DNA of 64,000 nt from the NCBI RefSeq assembly GCF_002848345.1, contig NZ_CP025429.1, forward strand, positions 4,402,001-4,466,000. Direction: 5' to 3'. Shown here piece after piece: positions 38,287 through 46,720 of this stretch (within the stretch, counting starts at the first letter, position 1; each line of letters starts with the position of its first letter). The position numbers and the translations under genes were made by a program. This DNA is from Chromobacterium sp. ATCC 53434. GTDB taxonomy: Bacteria > Pseudomonadota > Gammaproteobacteria > Burkholderiales > Chromobacteriaceae. The notes below the pieces were generated by a model that was not told the DNA's origin, made no database searches, and saw only the letters and a program-made list of their open reading frames with translations.

Positions 38287-39594
38287 ATTGTAAACCAGCA
38301 CCAAGCCGATCAGCAGCGGCGCCAGCCAGCGGCAGGCGACGCGCATCAGCGCGGCGGCCGGCGCCGACAGCCGCAACTCGTCCCGCACCGCCGGCCAGGC
38401 CACCCGCCCGGCGAACAGCGCGGTGCCGATGCAGCCCAGCGGCAGCAAGACATTGGACGCGGCATAGTCCATCAGCTCGAAGGCGTTGCGGCCGAACAGC
38501 CTGTAATCGGCCAGCGGGCCGAAGGACAGCGCCGCCGGCACGCCGGCCAGGAAGGCCAGCGCGGCGACCGCCAGCGTGGTCTTGCGCCGGTCCGCACCGA
38601 ATTCGTCTATCGGCAGGATGGCCACCACCTCCAGCAGCGACACCGCCGAAGTCAGCGCCGCCATCAGCAGCAGCGCGAAGAAGGCCGTCGCGAACAGCTG
38701 GCCGTACGGCAGGTGGTTGAACACCACCGGCATCACCATATAGGTCAGGCCGGGACCGGCTTGCGGGTCAAGCCCGAAGGCGTAGATCGCCGGAAAAATC
38801 ATCAGGCCGGCCAGCACCGAGGTCAGCGCGGTCAGCCCGGTCACCCACAGCGCGGAATTGCCGAGCCGGGTGTCCGGCCCCAGATAAGAGCCGTAGGCCA
38901 GCATGCAGCCGGCGCCGACCGACAGCGAGAAGCAGGCCAGGCCCAGCGCCTCCACCAGCATCGCCGGCGTCAGCCTGGCGAAATCGGGCCGGAACAGCGC
39001 CTCGACGCCGGCCATCGCGCCCGGCAACGTCAAGGCGCGGACGAGCAGCGTCAGCATCAGCAGGAACAGCAGCGGCATCAGCAGCTTGCCCATGCGTTCG
39101 ATGCCCTTCTGAATCCCGCCCGCCACCACCAACAGCGTCAGACCGGCGAACAGCGCGTGGGTCAGCAGCGCCTCGGCGGGATTGCCGACGTACTGGCCGA
39201 ACAAGGCGCCCAGCGCGCCGACATCGTCGCTCATCACCCGGCCGTCCAGCGCGCGCAGCAGATAGCCCAGCGTCCAGCCGCCTACCACGCTGTAAAAGGA
39301 AAATATCAGAAAGCAGCACAGCACGCCGCCGTAGCCCAGCAGCTTCCAGCGCGGCGAGCCCAGCCGGGCAAAGGCGCCGACCGCGCCGCAAGCGGCGGCC
39401 CGGCCCAGCGCCAGCTCGGCCTGCAACAAGGCGAGGCCCAGCGTGAAGGTGAAGGCCAGATAGACCAGCAGGAAGGCGCCGCCGCCGTTCATCGCGGTGA
39501 CGTAGGGGAATTTCCAGATCGAGCCGAGGCCCACCGTGGCGCCGGCCGAAGCCAGAATGAAACCGAGGCGGGAACCCCATTGCGTGCGTGGCAT
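38281..39594 (-). CDS. NSS-family sodium-dependent transporter, probably for tryptophan
   Basis: A 437-residue neurotransmitter:sodium symporter family protein with about eleven membrane helices. Helix 1 carries the family motif SAGATVGLGSIWKFPY (about residues 16-31), which forms the sodium and substrate sites. Bacterial relatives such as LeuT, MhsT and TnaT import hydrophobic or aromatic amino acids with sodium. The gene's leader encodes a peptide with three Trp codons, so tryptophan is the likely substrate. The ATG at 39594 follows AGGAG, which sits in a small 6-bp dyad (39597-39602 with 39605-39610). Confidence 0.92.
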   Translation of the reverse strand: MPRTQWGSRLGFILASAGATVGLGSIWKFPYVTAMNGGGAFLLVYLAFTFTLGLALLQAELALGRAAACGAVGAFARLGSPRWKLLGYGGVLCCFLIFSFYSVVGGWTLGYLLRALDGRVMSDDVGALGALFGQYVGNPAEALLTHALFAGLTLLVVAGGIQKGIERMGKLLMPLLFLLMLTLLVRALTLPGAMAGVEALFRPDFARLTPAMLVEALGLACFSLSVGAGCMLAYGSYLGPDTRLGNSALWVTGLTALTSVLAGLMIFPAIYAFGLDPQAGPGLTYMVMPVVFNHLPYGQLFATAFFALLLMAALTSAVSLLEVVAILPIDEFGADRRKTTLAVAALAFLAGVPAALSFGPLADYRLFGRNAFELMDYAASNVLLPLGCIGTALFAGRVAWPAVRDELRLSAPAAALMRVACRWLAPLLIGLVLVYNL

Positions 39595-39644
39595 GACAAC
39601 TCCTGAGTTGAAACGATTTGCCGCCGCACGGGGAGAAAAACTGG

Positions 39645-39762
39645 ATACGACAAGGCCGCCCGTGACGGCGGCCTGGAAAGCGGATGTGAACACTCCTGGC
39701 GCGCCGGCTTAGCCGCGCCACCACCAATATTGGGTCTGGAGTGAAATAATCTGCTTCATCAT
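39645..39762 (-). promoter_or_regulatory. Putative tryptophan attenuator of the NSS transporter
   Basis: On the minus strand, a short leader ORF with Trp-Trp-Trp codons is followed by a hairpin starting in the Trp codons (GGCGCG with CGCGCC, 39702-39718 region). About 30 nt later comes a perfect 8-bp hairpin (39653-39660 with 39667-39674). This is the order of a ribosome-stalling attenuator. The last hairpin lacks an immediate T run; a TTTTT appears about 12 nt later, so termination strength is uncertain. A TTGACG -35-like element is at 39793-39798. Confidence 0.7.
39709..39759 (-). CDS. Trp leader peptide MKQIISLQTQYWWWRG
   Basis: A 16-residue ORF (17 with an ATG one codon earlier at 39762) ending in TAA, with three consecutive TGG codons followed by Arg-Gly. 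This matches the form of trp-operon leader peptides and is too short for routine gene finders. It lies about 115 bp upstream of the NSS transporter start and 50 bp after the aroP stop codon. Trp is the rarest codon in these genes, so three in a row in a 16-codon ORF is unlikely by chance. Its ribosome site is weak. Confidence 0.75.
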   Translation of the reverse strand: MKQIISLQTQYWWWRG

Positions 39763-39813
39763 GGTTCAAGCATGCCGGTTAACGCCCTCAAGCGTCAAGT
39801 CCGGCATGCGCGC

Positions 39814-41185
39814 TCAGACGCTCTCATTCGCCAGCCGGGCTTCGGCCGGCCGGGACTTTTTTAGCCGGAAGCCCACCCACAGCAAGACCAGCCAGACCGG
39901 CAGCACATAGACCGACACCGCCATGCCCGGCGTGAACAGCAGGATGCCGAGTATCATCACCATGAAGGCCAGGCAGACCCAGTTGGACAGCGGGAACCAG
40001 AGCGACGGGAACACCAGTTTCTGGCCGCTCTTCGCGCGGCGGAACTTCAGGTGGGTCAGGCTGATCATCGCCCAGTTGGTCACCAGCGCCGCCACCACCA
40101 GCGACATCAGGATGCCGAGCGCCTCGCCCGGCAGCAGGTAGTTCAGGATCACGCAGGCGAAGGTCGCGACGGCGGAGAACAGCGTGGCGTTGACCGGCAC
40201 GCCGCGCTTGTCCAGCCGGCTCAGCGGCTTCGGCGCGTTGCCCTGCTGCGCCAGGCCGAACAACATCCGGCTGGTCGCGTAGACGCAGCTGTTGTACACC
40301 GACAGCGCCGCCGTCAGCACGACGAAGTTCAGCGCGTGCGCGGTGAAGCCGGCGCCTATCTGCTGGAAGATCATCACGAAGGGGCTGCCGCCGGCGGCCA
40401 CCTTGTTCCACGGGTACAGCGACAGCAGCACCACCAGCGAACCGATGTAGAAGATCAGGATGCGGTAGATCACCTGATTCACCGCCTTCGGGATGGTCTT
40501 CTGCGGATCGGCCGCCTCGGCCGCGGTCATGCCTATCAGCTCCAGACCGCCGAAGGAGAACATGATCACCGCCATCATCATGAACAGGCCGCCGAAACCG
40601 TGCGGGAAGAAGCCGCCGTCGTTCCACAGATTGCTGACCGAGGCCTGCGGGCCGCCGGTGCCGGACAACAGCAGATAGCCGCCGAAGGCGATCATGCCGA
40701 TCACCGCCGCCACCTTGATCAGCGCGAACCAGAATTCGGTCTCGCCGTACGATTTGACGTTGGCGAGGTTGATGCCGTTGATGCAGACGAAGCACACCAG
40801 CGCCGTCAACCAGGTCGGCACATGCGGCCACCAGTACTGGACGTAGGCGCCGACCGCGGTCAGCTCGGCCATGCTGACCAGCACGTACAGCACCCAGTAG
40901 TTCCAGCCGGACAGGAAGCCGGCGAAACTGCCCCAGTAGCGGTAGGCGAAGTGGCTGAACGAACCGGCCACCGGCTCCTCGGCCACCATCTCGCCCAGTT
41001 GGCGCATGATCAGGAAGGCGATGAAACCGGCGATGGCGTAGCCGAGTATCATCGAGGGGCCGGCCGCCTTCAGCACGCTGGCCGAGCCGAGGAACAGGCC
41101 GGTGCCGACGGCGCCGCCCAGCGCGATCAGCTGGATGTGTCGGTTTTTCAGCCCCGCGCTGCAAACCGGTGTGGGCTTCGCTCAC
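39814..41185 (-). pseudogene. aroP: Aromatic amino acid permease AroP, N-terminal frameshift
   Basis: An APC-family permease closely resembling E. coli AroP, with LGEMVAEEPVAGSFSHFAYRYWGSFAGFLSGWNYWV and SFGGLELIGMTAAEA segments and about twelve helices. The only good start is the GTG at 41185 (AAGGAG 8 bp upstream), giving SEAHTGLQRG. The family sequence LKNRHIQLIALGGAVGTGLFLG then continues in another frame. One extra base in the GGGG run (41152-41155, CCCC on the plus strand) explains the shift. An open frame of 420 residues starts after the shift but lacks helix 1. It is a real mutation, a phase-variable tract or an error. Confidence 0.85.
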
Positions 41186-41442
41186 TATCAATTCTCCTTG
41201 TTTGGACGGGCGGCGCTCGCCTCCCGCGAAAGTGCTGCGACATCTAACCATCGCCGGCCGGGCAGCGTCAAACCCCGGTATCAAAATAAAATATCCAAAT
41301 TATGACTTTTGGTTTTATTTTATTGATTAAATTCTACGTTTATTGGAATTTATACAAATAAATTGCCAGTCATCGTTCATCATCCTGCGAAATATGGCCG
41401 CAACTGCCTGCCTGGCGGCAATCTCCTGTATTTGCCGCCGAC
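41186..41442. other. AT-rich spacer between the monooxygenase and aroP
   Basis: This spacer is far more AT-rich than its surroundings. It contains an inverted repeat (CCAAA at 41295-41299 with TTTGG at 41308-41312, extended by A/T-rich arms). It probably holds the aroP promoter and possibly a regulator site; I could not assign a known operator. I looked for TyrR-type TGTAAA-N6-TTTACA boxes and did not find one. Confidence 0.45.
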
Positions 41443-43131
41443 TCAGCGATAGTCGTAGCGGCAGCGCATCTCGTCGAGCGGATTGCCGGCCGCCAGCTCG
41501 CCGCCGCAGCTGCGTATCACCGCGCAGGCGCTGTTGATCCCGGTCTGCACCGCGCCCTCGACCCAGCCGCCGGTGAAGGAACTGCCGCAGCCGGCCAGGT
41601 AGACGCCGCAATCGTCGGCGCGGCCGGCCGACTGGAACTGGAAGAACAGATCGCGCGAGTAGCCATCCTCGCCCGGATAGTTCAGCTTGAAGGCACCCAG
41701 GGCGTTGGGATCGGAAATCCAGTCGTATTCCTGCACGTGGCGCTCGTAGTCGTCGTCCAGCGGCCGCAGATGCCGGGCGAACTCGGGGTTGCACACCGCC
41801 AGGTCCTCCACCAGCCGCCGACAGCGCGCCGCCTTGCCGGCCAAGGCCAGCAGCTTGTGCGAATCGTCCTCCCAGGTATAGCTGATCAACACCACGCCCC
41901 AGCCGTCCGGATCGTCCGGCTGGTAGTCCAGGCAGTACACGCCCTTGACCAGCGTGTCGGTCTGGATAGTGTACGGCAGGCCGTGGTCCAGCCAGAACTT
42001 GCGCCGCGTCAGGATGAACAGCTTGGACGAGCCGACCAGGTGGGTCTCGTTGATCGCGCGGCCGACGTCGGCGTCGAACCAGTGCCCGCCCTGGGTCAGC
42101 TTCAGATTGACCTGCATCGAGCGGTTGGTGCAGGTGACGATCAGCCGGTCGAAATCGAGCGCGCCGCCGTCCTCCAGCAGGACGCGTACCGCGCCGTCGC
42201 CGCGCGCCACCCCACACACCCTGGCGTTGCGGACCCGTTCGCCGACGCTGCGTCCGTCGAACACCTCGGCCGCCAGCCGGCCGGACAGCGCCGAGATGCC
42301 TTCCGGGATCAGCCGCTGGTCGGTCTCCAGCGCGTTGACCACCAGCCGCATGATCTCGATGAACGACGCCCGGAACACCGGCTGGAAGCCGCCGGAACCG
42401 ATGCCCAGCGAGCCGAACAACTGGAAATCGTCCGGCTTGCGCCAACGCTCCCCGCCCGGCGGCAGCCGGCCACAGAAGATTCTGACCAGCGCGGAATAGA
42501 AGGACAGATCGCCGCAACTGTCCAGATAGCGCTGCCACTCGTCCCGCGCCTCCTCGTAGCGGCCGTCGGCCAGCAGCGTGGTCAGCCGGTGCGGCGCGGC
42601 CAGCCTGATGCCGTCGTCCAGCTCGACGCCTTCGTCGAGGAAGGCGCGCCAGCCCCGGTGCACGCGCTGGAACAAGGCCGGCGGCGGCTGGTTGGCGGCC
42701 CAGGCGTAGCCGCGGCCGCGGTAGTGGATTTCGGTGTCGACGACGCCCGGATCCGGAAACACCGAGCTGGTGGCGATGCCGAAGCGGCGCAGATAATGGA
42801 ACATCCCGACCTCGCTGGGCGGGAAGCGCATCGCGCCGAGTTCGGCGACAAAGCGCGGCTGCTCGACGCAAAAGGCCTTGGTATAGGCGCGGCCGCCGAT
42901 GCGGCCGGGCTCCGCCTCCAGCAACGTCACGTCGCGCGCGCCGGCGCGCAGCAGCTCGTAGGCGGCGACCAGGCCGCTGATGCCGGCGCCGACGATGCCT
43001 ATCCTGGCGCCGGCGGCGTCGGCGCCCAGCCGGCCGATCCCGGCGTCGGCCGACTCGAGAAAGGAACCGTAGTCGTACAGCTGATCGATGAAGGCGAAAT
43101 GCCTCTCCGGCTTGGGCGTGGACGGCTGCAT
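41443..43131 (-). CDS. Flavin amino acid monooxygenase, tryptophan 2-monooxygenase-like
   Basis: A 562-residue FAD-dependent amine oxidase family protein. The N-terminal Rossmann motif IGIVGAGISGLVAAYELL (about residues 44-61) is followed by GRIGGRAY and AELGAMRFPPSEVGMFHYLRRFGI. This pattern is shared with bacterial tryptophan 2-monooxygenase (IaaM) and related lysine or phenylalanine 2-monooxygenases. The C-terminal FAD segment VYLAGCGSSFTGGWVEGAVQTG is present. Such enzymes turn an L-amino acid into the amide plus CO2, or act as oxidases. The position beside aromatic permeases favours tryptophan; no amidase (IaaH) gene is adjacent. Confidence 0.85.
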   Translation of the reverse strand: MQPSTPKPERHFAFIDQLYDYGSFLESADAGIGRLGADAAGARIGIVGAGISGLVAAYELLRAGARDVTLLEAEPGRIGGRAYTKAFCVEQPRFVAELGAMRFPPSEVGMFHYLRRFGIATSSVFPDPGVVDTEIHYRGRGYAWAANQPPPALFQRVHRGWRAFLDEGVELDDGIRLAAPHRLTTLLADGRYEEARDEWQRYLDSCGDLSFYSALVRIFCGRLPPGGERWRKPDDFQLFGSLGIGSGGFQPVFRASFIEIMRLVVNALETDQRLIPEGISALSGRLAAEVFDGRSVGERVRNARVCGVARGDGAVRVLLEDGGALDFDRLIVTCTNRSMQVNLKLTQGGHWFDADVGRAINETHLVGSSKLFILTRRKFWLDHGLPYTIQTDTLVKGVYCLDYQPDDPDGWGVVLISYTWEDDSHKLLALAGKAARCRRLVEDLAVCNPEFARHLRPLDDDYERHVQEYDWISDPNALGAFKLNYPGEDGYSRDLFFQFQSAGRADDCGVYLAGCGSSFTGGWVEGAVQTGINSACAVIRSCGGELAAGNPLDEMRCRYDYR

Positions 43132-43343
43132 GCGTCTCCTCTCGGTCGAATGGCGTCAGCGCGGACGGCCGATGGCGGCGCCGCGCTACCCGTTCAGCAT
43201 ATCACCGCCGCCGGCCGACGCGTCGACCGGAAATATTCGGTTACCTGCGGTGACAAACGGAAAACACAACTGTTGCAACTGTTTATCGATAATCGCAGTC
43301 GAAGACACAAGCGACCCAGTGTGTCGTTTTCAGGGAGAGAACA

Positions 43344-44033
43344 ATGAAACAATCGTTATTGATCGCCGGCATGCTCGGCGGCGGCATCGCGCTCGGCGCG
43401 GTCGGCGTGGCCGGCATCCAAGCGCTGAAATCGTCCAAGGCGGAAACCGCCGTCGTCGCCAGCGCGCCGCTGGCCCAGGCCTCCGCTCCCGCCATGCAGG
43501 CGCTGGCGCCCAGCGCCGCCTCGACGGTGGCCGTCCAGCCGGCGTCGCAACCGGTCGCCGTCGCGGCGGTTCCGGCCGCCCCGCCGAAACCGGTGCACGC
43601 GACCCATGCCCGCATCCTGTCGGTGACGCCGATCCGCGAGGCCGGCAGCGAGCCCAAGCAGGTCTGCCACCAGGAACAAGTGGTGCACCAGGCCCCGGTG
43701 CAGGATGAAAACCGCATCGCCGGCTCGGTGCTCGGCGGCGTGGTCGGCGGCTTGCTCGGCAATCAGGTCGGCGGCGGCAACGGCAAGAAGGCCGCCACCG
43801 TGATCGGCGCGCTGGCCGGCGGCTACGCCGGCAACCGGGTGCAGGAGGGCATGCAGCAACGCGACCAGGTGGCCAGCACCCGCACCATCTGCAACACCGA
43901 GGACGTGAAGACCGAGAAGATCGTCGGCTACAACGTGCGCTACTCGCTGGACGGCAAGACCGGCACCGTGCGCATGGACCAGAAGCCGAAGGGCAAGACG
44001 CTGCCGGCCAGGGACGGCAAGCTGCTGGTCTGA
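43344..44033 (+). CDS. Glycine zipper 2TM domain protein
   Basis: A 229-residue protein with an N-terminal signal or anchor helix (residues 5-25), an Ala/Pro-rich linker (about 40-85), then a glycine-zipper domain (IAGSVLGGVVGGLLGNQVGG and VIGALAGGYAGNRVQEG, about 132-172). Related proteins (SlyB, 17-kDa antigen type) are in the outer membrane or periplasm, but this one has no lipobox. The C-terminal part has two Cys (VCHQEQ and TICNTED). The role is unknown, probably envelope-related. A good GGGAGAG ribosome site precedes it. Confidence 0.85.
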   Translation: MKQSLLIAGMLGGGIALGAVGVAGIQALKSSKAETAVVASAPLAQASAPAMQALAPSAASTVAVQPASQPVAVAAVPAAPPKPVHATHARILSVTPIREAGSEPKQVCHQEQVVHQAPVQDENRIAGSVLGGVVGGLLGNQVGGGNGKKAATVIGALAGGYAGNRVQEGMQQRDQVASTRTICNTEDVKTEKIVGYNVRYSLDGKTGTVRMDQKPKGKTLPARDGKLLV

Positions 44034-44061
44034 TCGAGGCTGGTTGGTCAAAGCCAAAGAC

Positions 44062-44088
44062 AAGGCCCGGCGATGCCGGGCCTTTTTC
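44062..44088 (+). terminator. Rho-independent terminator
   Basis: A 9-bp perfect stem (44063-44071 with 44075-44083) and 3-nt loop, followed by TTTT on the plus strand, 30 bp after the glycine-zipper gene. The stem also precedes A residues on the other strand, so it may serve the convergent desaturase gene too. Confidence 0.87.
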
Positions 44089-44099
44089 CATTCAGGGCG

Positions 44100-44984
44100 T
44101 CAGGCCGCCGCCCGCCTAGCGGCGCCGGCGCGCTGCCGCTCGGCCACCTTCTCCGCCGCCTCCGGCGGTCCGAACAGCACCGTCAGCCGGTCGCACCAGC
44201 CGTCGGCGCGCCAGGCCTCGGCCAGCATGTCGCGCCACTCCACCAGACTGACCCACAGCGGATTGAAGCTGTCGACCGGCTTGACCGTGCCGTAGTCGCA
44301 CGGCTCGTCGTCCCGCTCCTCGACGTAGCTGCCGAACATCCGGTCCCAGATCACCAGCACACCGGCGTAGTTGTGGTCGATGTAGCGCGGGTTCTTCGCG
44401 TGGTGGCCGCGGTGTATCGACGGCGTGTTGAACACGTATTCCAGCCAGCCGAGCTTCGGCGCGGCCTGGGTGTGGACGAAGAACTGGAAGGCCAGGTTCA
44501 GCAACACCACCGCCACCACCTGCTCGGGCGGGAAGCCCACCCAGGCCAGCGGCAGCCAGAACGCCCACATGCCGGCCAGCGGATACATCAGGCTCTGGCG
44601 GAAGGCGGTGGTGAAATTCATCCGCGTCGAGCTGTGGTGGACGCTGTGCGCCGCCCACAGCCAGCGCACGCGGTGGCTGACGCGGTGGAACCAGTAATAG
44701 AGGAAGTCCTGGCCGAGAAACAGCAGGAAGAAGCTCAGCCAGCCGGCCGGGAAGTCCAGCAGCCGGTGGTGCTGGTAGATCCAGCCGTACAAGGGCAGCA
44801 CCAGCACCCAGGCCAGCTTGTCGGCGCCCTGGTGCAGCAGGCCCAGCGCCGCGCTGCATACGGAATCGCGCCAGTCGTAGCGGGTCAGCCGGCCCTGGCG
44901 CCGGAACAGCCACAGCTCCCAGGCGACGCAAAGCAGAAAGACCGGCGCCAGCGCCAGCAGTATCAGTTCAACCGGAAATTTCAT
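44100..44984 (-). CDS. Sterol desaturase / fatty acid hydroxylase family protein
   Basis: A 294-residue integral membrane di-iron protein. The His clusters are complete: FHRVSHR, HSVHHSS and HRGHHAKN, with FVHTQ and HNYAG supplying further ligands. About four membrane helices surround them. Bacterial members hydroxylate or desaturate lipids such as ornithine lipids; the substrate here is not evident. The ATG at 44984 is chosen over one eight codons earlier because family proteins start near the first helix. Confidence 0.9.
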   Translation of the reverse strand: MKFPVELILLALAPVFLLCVAWELWLFRRQGRLTRYDWRDSVCSAALGLLHQGADKLAWVLVLPLYGWIYQHHRLLDFPAGWLSFFLLFLGQDFLYYWFHRVSHRVRWLWAAHSVHHSSTRMNFTTAFRQSLMYPLAGMWAFWLPLAWVGFPPEQVVAVVLLNLAFQFFVHTQAAPKLGWLEYVFNTPSIHRGHHAKNPRYIDHNYAGVLVIWDRMFGSYVEERDDEPCDYGTVKPVDSFNPLWVSLVEWRDMLAEAWRADGWCDRLTVLFGPPEAAEKVAERQRAGAARRAAA

Positions 44985-45101
44985 CGCGACCCACCGCAGA
45001 GCAAACACTTGATTGGAGTTTAGGCTCTATACCGGTCACGCTGTCAATCTCCGCCGCCGGCCCGGCGCGCTTTCCCCGCCGGCTGTGGCGGGAAAGCCAT
45101 A

Positions 45102-45752
45102 TCAGCCGCGGCGGGCCATCAAGGCCGCCAGCGACGCGTCGCGCTCTGCCCAGACGCGGGCCACGCTCTGGCGCTCGCCTAGACGCCGCAGATAGTCGGA
45201 ACAGCCTTCCATCCGCTGCGTCATGTCCTCGCCGAGAAAAGTCTGGCTCAAGCGCGCCACCACCGGCAGGATGCCGGCGGCGCTCAGATCGGCGAAGCTG
45301 AAGTCCTCGCCGGCCAGCCACGGCCGGCGCTGCGCCAGCTTGGCCACCGCGCCGATGCCGCGCGCCACCGCCTGGCGGATCTCCTCGGCCTGCTCCGGCT
45401 CCGGCCGCGTGCCTTTCAGCATGTGGCGGATCAGCGGACTGGCCGGCAGCATCACGTACAGTTCCAGCATCGACGTCAGCTCGCGCGCCAGCGCGCGGCC
45501 GTTCGGCGTCGGCGGCAGCAGCGAAGCGGTCGGATAGGCGTCCTCCAGCCACTCCAGGATCACCGTCGACTCCGCCAGCGGATGGCCGTTGATCTCGACG
45601 AAGGGAATCTTGCCCATCGGGCTCTTTTCCAGCAACTCCTCTTCCTGCGACGGAGTCGTCACCACTTCCTGGAAATTGACGCCCTTCTCCAGCAAGGCGA
45701 TCTTCACCTTGTTGTAGTAGGGCGACAACGGAATACCGTGCAGTCTGATCAT
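45102..45752 (-). CDS. Glutathione S-transferase family protein
   Basis: A 216-residue soluble protein with an N-terminal thioredoxin-like domain (residues 1-80, including PYYNKVKIALLEKGV and the glutathione-binding MGKIPFVEINGHPLAESTVILEWL) and an all-helical C-terminal domain. The position of a catalytic Ser or Cys is not obvious; Ser at SPYYNK is the usual place. Substrate unknown. It is a single gene on the minus strand downstream of the patatin-like gene. Confidence 0.92.
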   Translation of the reverse strand: MIRLHGIPLSPYYNKVKIALLEKGVNFQEVVTTPSQEEELLEKSPMGKIPFVEINGHPLAESTVILEWLEDAYPTASLLPPTPNGRALARELTSMLELYVMLPASPLIRHMLKGTRPEPEQAEEIRQAVARGIGAVAKLAQRRPWLAGEDFSFADLSAAGILPVVARLSQTFLGEDMTQRMEGCSDYLRRLGERQSVARVWAERDASLAALMARRG

Positions 45753-45811
45753 GCCGTCTCCAAGGGAAATGCGCGGGCGGCCCGGCGGCCCGCCCGCCGG
45801 ATCATAGTCCC

Positions 45812-46705
45812 TTATTTGGTCAGCGTCAGGCTTTTCTGCTGCAGCAGTTTGCGGATTTGCGGCAGCATTTGCTGCGCCGCTTTCTCGCCTTCCAGTATCG
45901 CCTGGTTGCGGGCGTCGAAATCGGCGGAGCCGATATTGAGCACATTCGGATGGATCACCACATCGGCCTGTTGCAGCTCCTGCGTCAGCGCCGGGCCGTT
46001 CATGATGCTCAGGCTCTGGTCCAGCATCGACAGGAAGCCGGTGGCGCGGCCGCTCTTCGGCCGGCCGGTGATGTCGACGGCGATGACGAACTGGCCGCCC
46101 ATCTCGCGCGCGGCGCTGACCGGCACCGGGCTGACCAGGCCGCCGTCGACATAGCTCTTGTTGCCTATCTTCACCGGCAGGAAGACATTGGGGATGCTGG
46201 CGGAGGCGCGCACCGCCTGGCCGGTGTTGCCGACGCGGAACACCACCTTGCGGCCGGAATCCAGCTCGGTCGCCACCGCGGCGAACGGCTTGCTCAGTTT
46301 CTCCAGCGGGCGGTTGCCGACCTGGGCGTTGATCCAGTTCTGCAGCTTCTCGCCCTTGATCACGCCCTTGGTCGACAGCGTCCAGTCGGTCAGGTCGGCC
46401 TGGTCGAGCGCGATCGCGCGCTGTTGCAGCTGCATGCCGTTCAAGCCGGACGCGTACAGGCTGCCGACCACGCTGCCGGCGCTGGTGCCGACGACGATGT
46501 CGGGCACGATGCCGGCGGCTTCCAGCACCTTGATCACGCCGATGTGGGCGAAGCCCTTGACCGCGCCGCCGCCCAGCGCCAGCGCGATCTTGGGCCGGGC
46601 CGCCTGTTGCGGCTGCGGCGTCGGCGCTATCGTGGTGTTGCAGGCCGCCAGCAGCGCGGCGGCGCCGGCCAGTAGGACCGGACGCAAAATGTTTCTGCTT
46701 ATCAT
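45812..46705 (-). CDS. Patatin-like phospholipase lipoprotein
   Basis: A 297-residue protein of the patatin/RssA family. The signal peptide ends in a lipobox (LLAAC, Cys22), so it should be a lipoprotein. The oxyanion-hole GGGAVKG (45-51), the nucleophile elbow GTSAGS (Ser75) and the catalytic DGG motif (YVDGGLVSPVP) are intact, which predicts an active Ser-Asp hydrolase. Substrate and physiological role are unknown. It lies 15 bp downstream of the GNAT gene on the same strand. Confidence 0.93.
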   Translation of the reverse strand: MISRNILRPVLLAGAAALLAACNTTIAPTPQPQQAARPKIALALGGGAVKGFAHIGVIKVLEAAGIVPDIVVGTSAGSVVGSLYASGLNGMQLQQRAIALDQADLTDWTLSTKGVIKGEKLQNWINAQVGNRPLEKLSKPFAAVATELDSGRKVVFRVGNTGQAVRASASIPNVFLPVKIGNKSYVDGGLVSPVPVSAAREMGGQFVIAVDITGRPKSGRATGFLSMLDQSLSIMNGPALTQELQQADVVIHPNVLNIGSADFDARNQAILEGEKAAQQMLPQIRKLLQQKSLTLTK

Positions 46706-46720
46706 GGTTTCATCAGACTT

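Noticed and set aside
41186..41442. A second Trp-type leader upstream of aroP
   Set aside because: No short ORF with repeated Trp, Tyr or Phe codons followed by a GC hairpin; the AT-rich inverted repeat there fits a binding site or spacer better.
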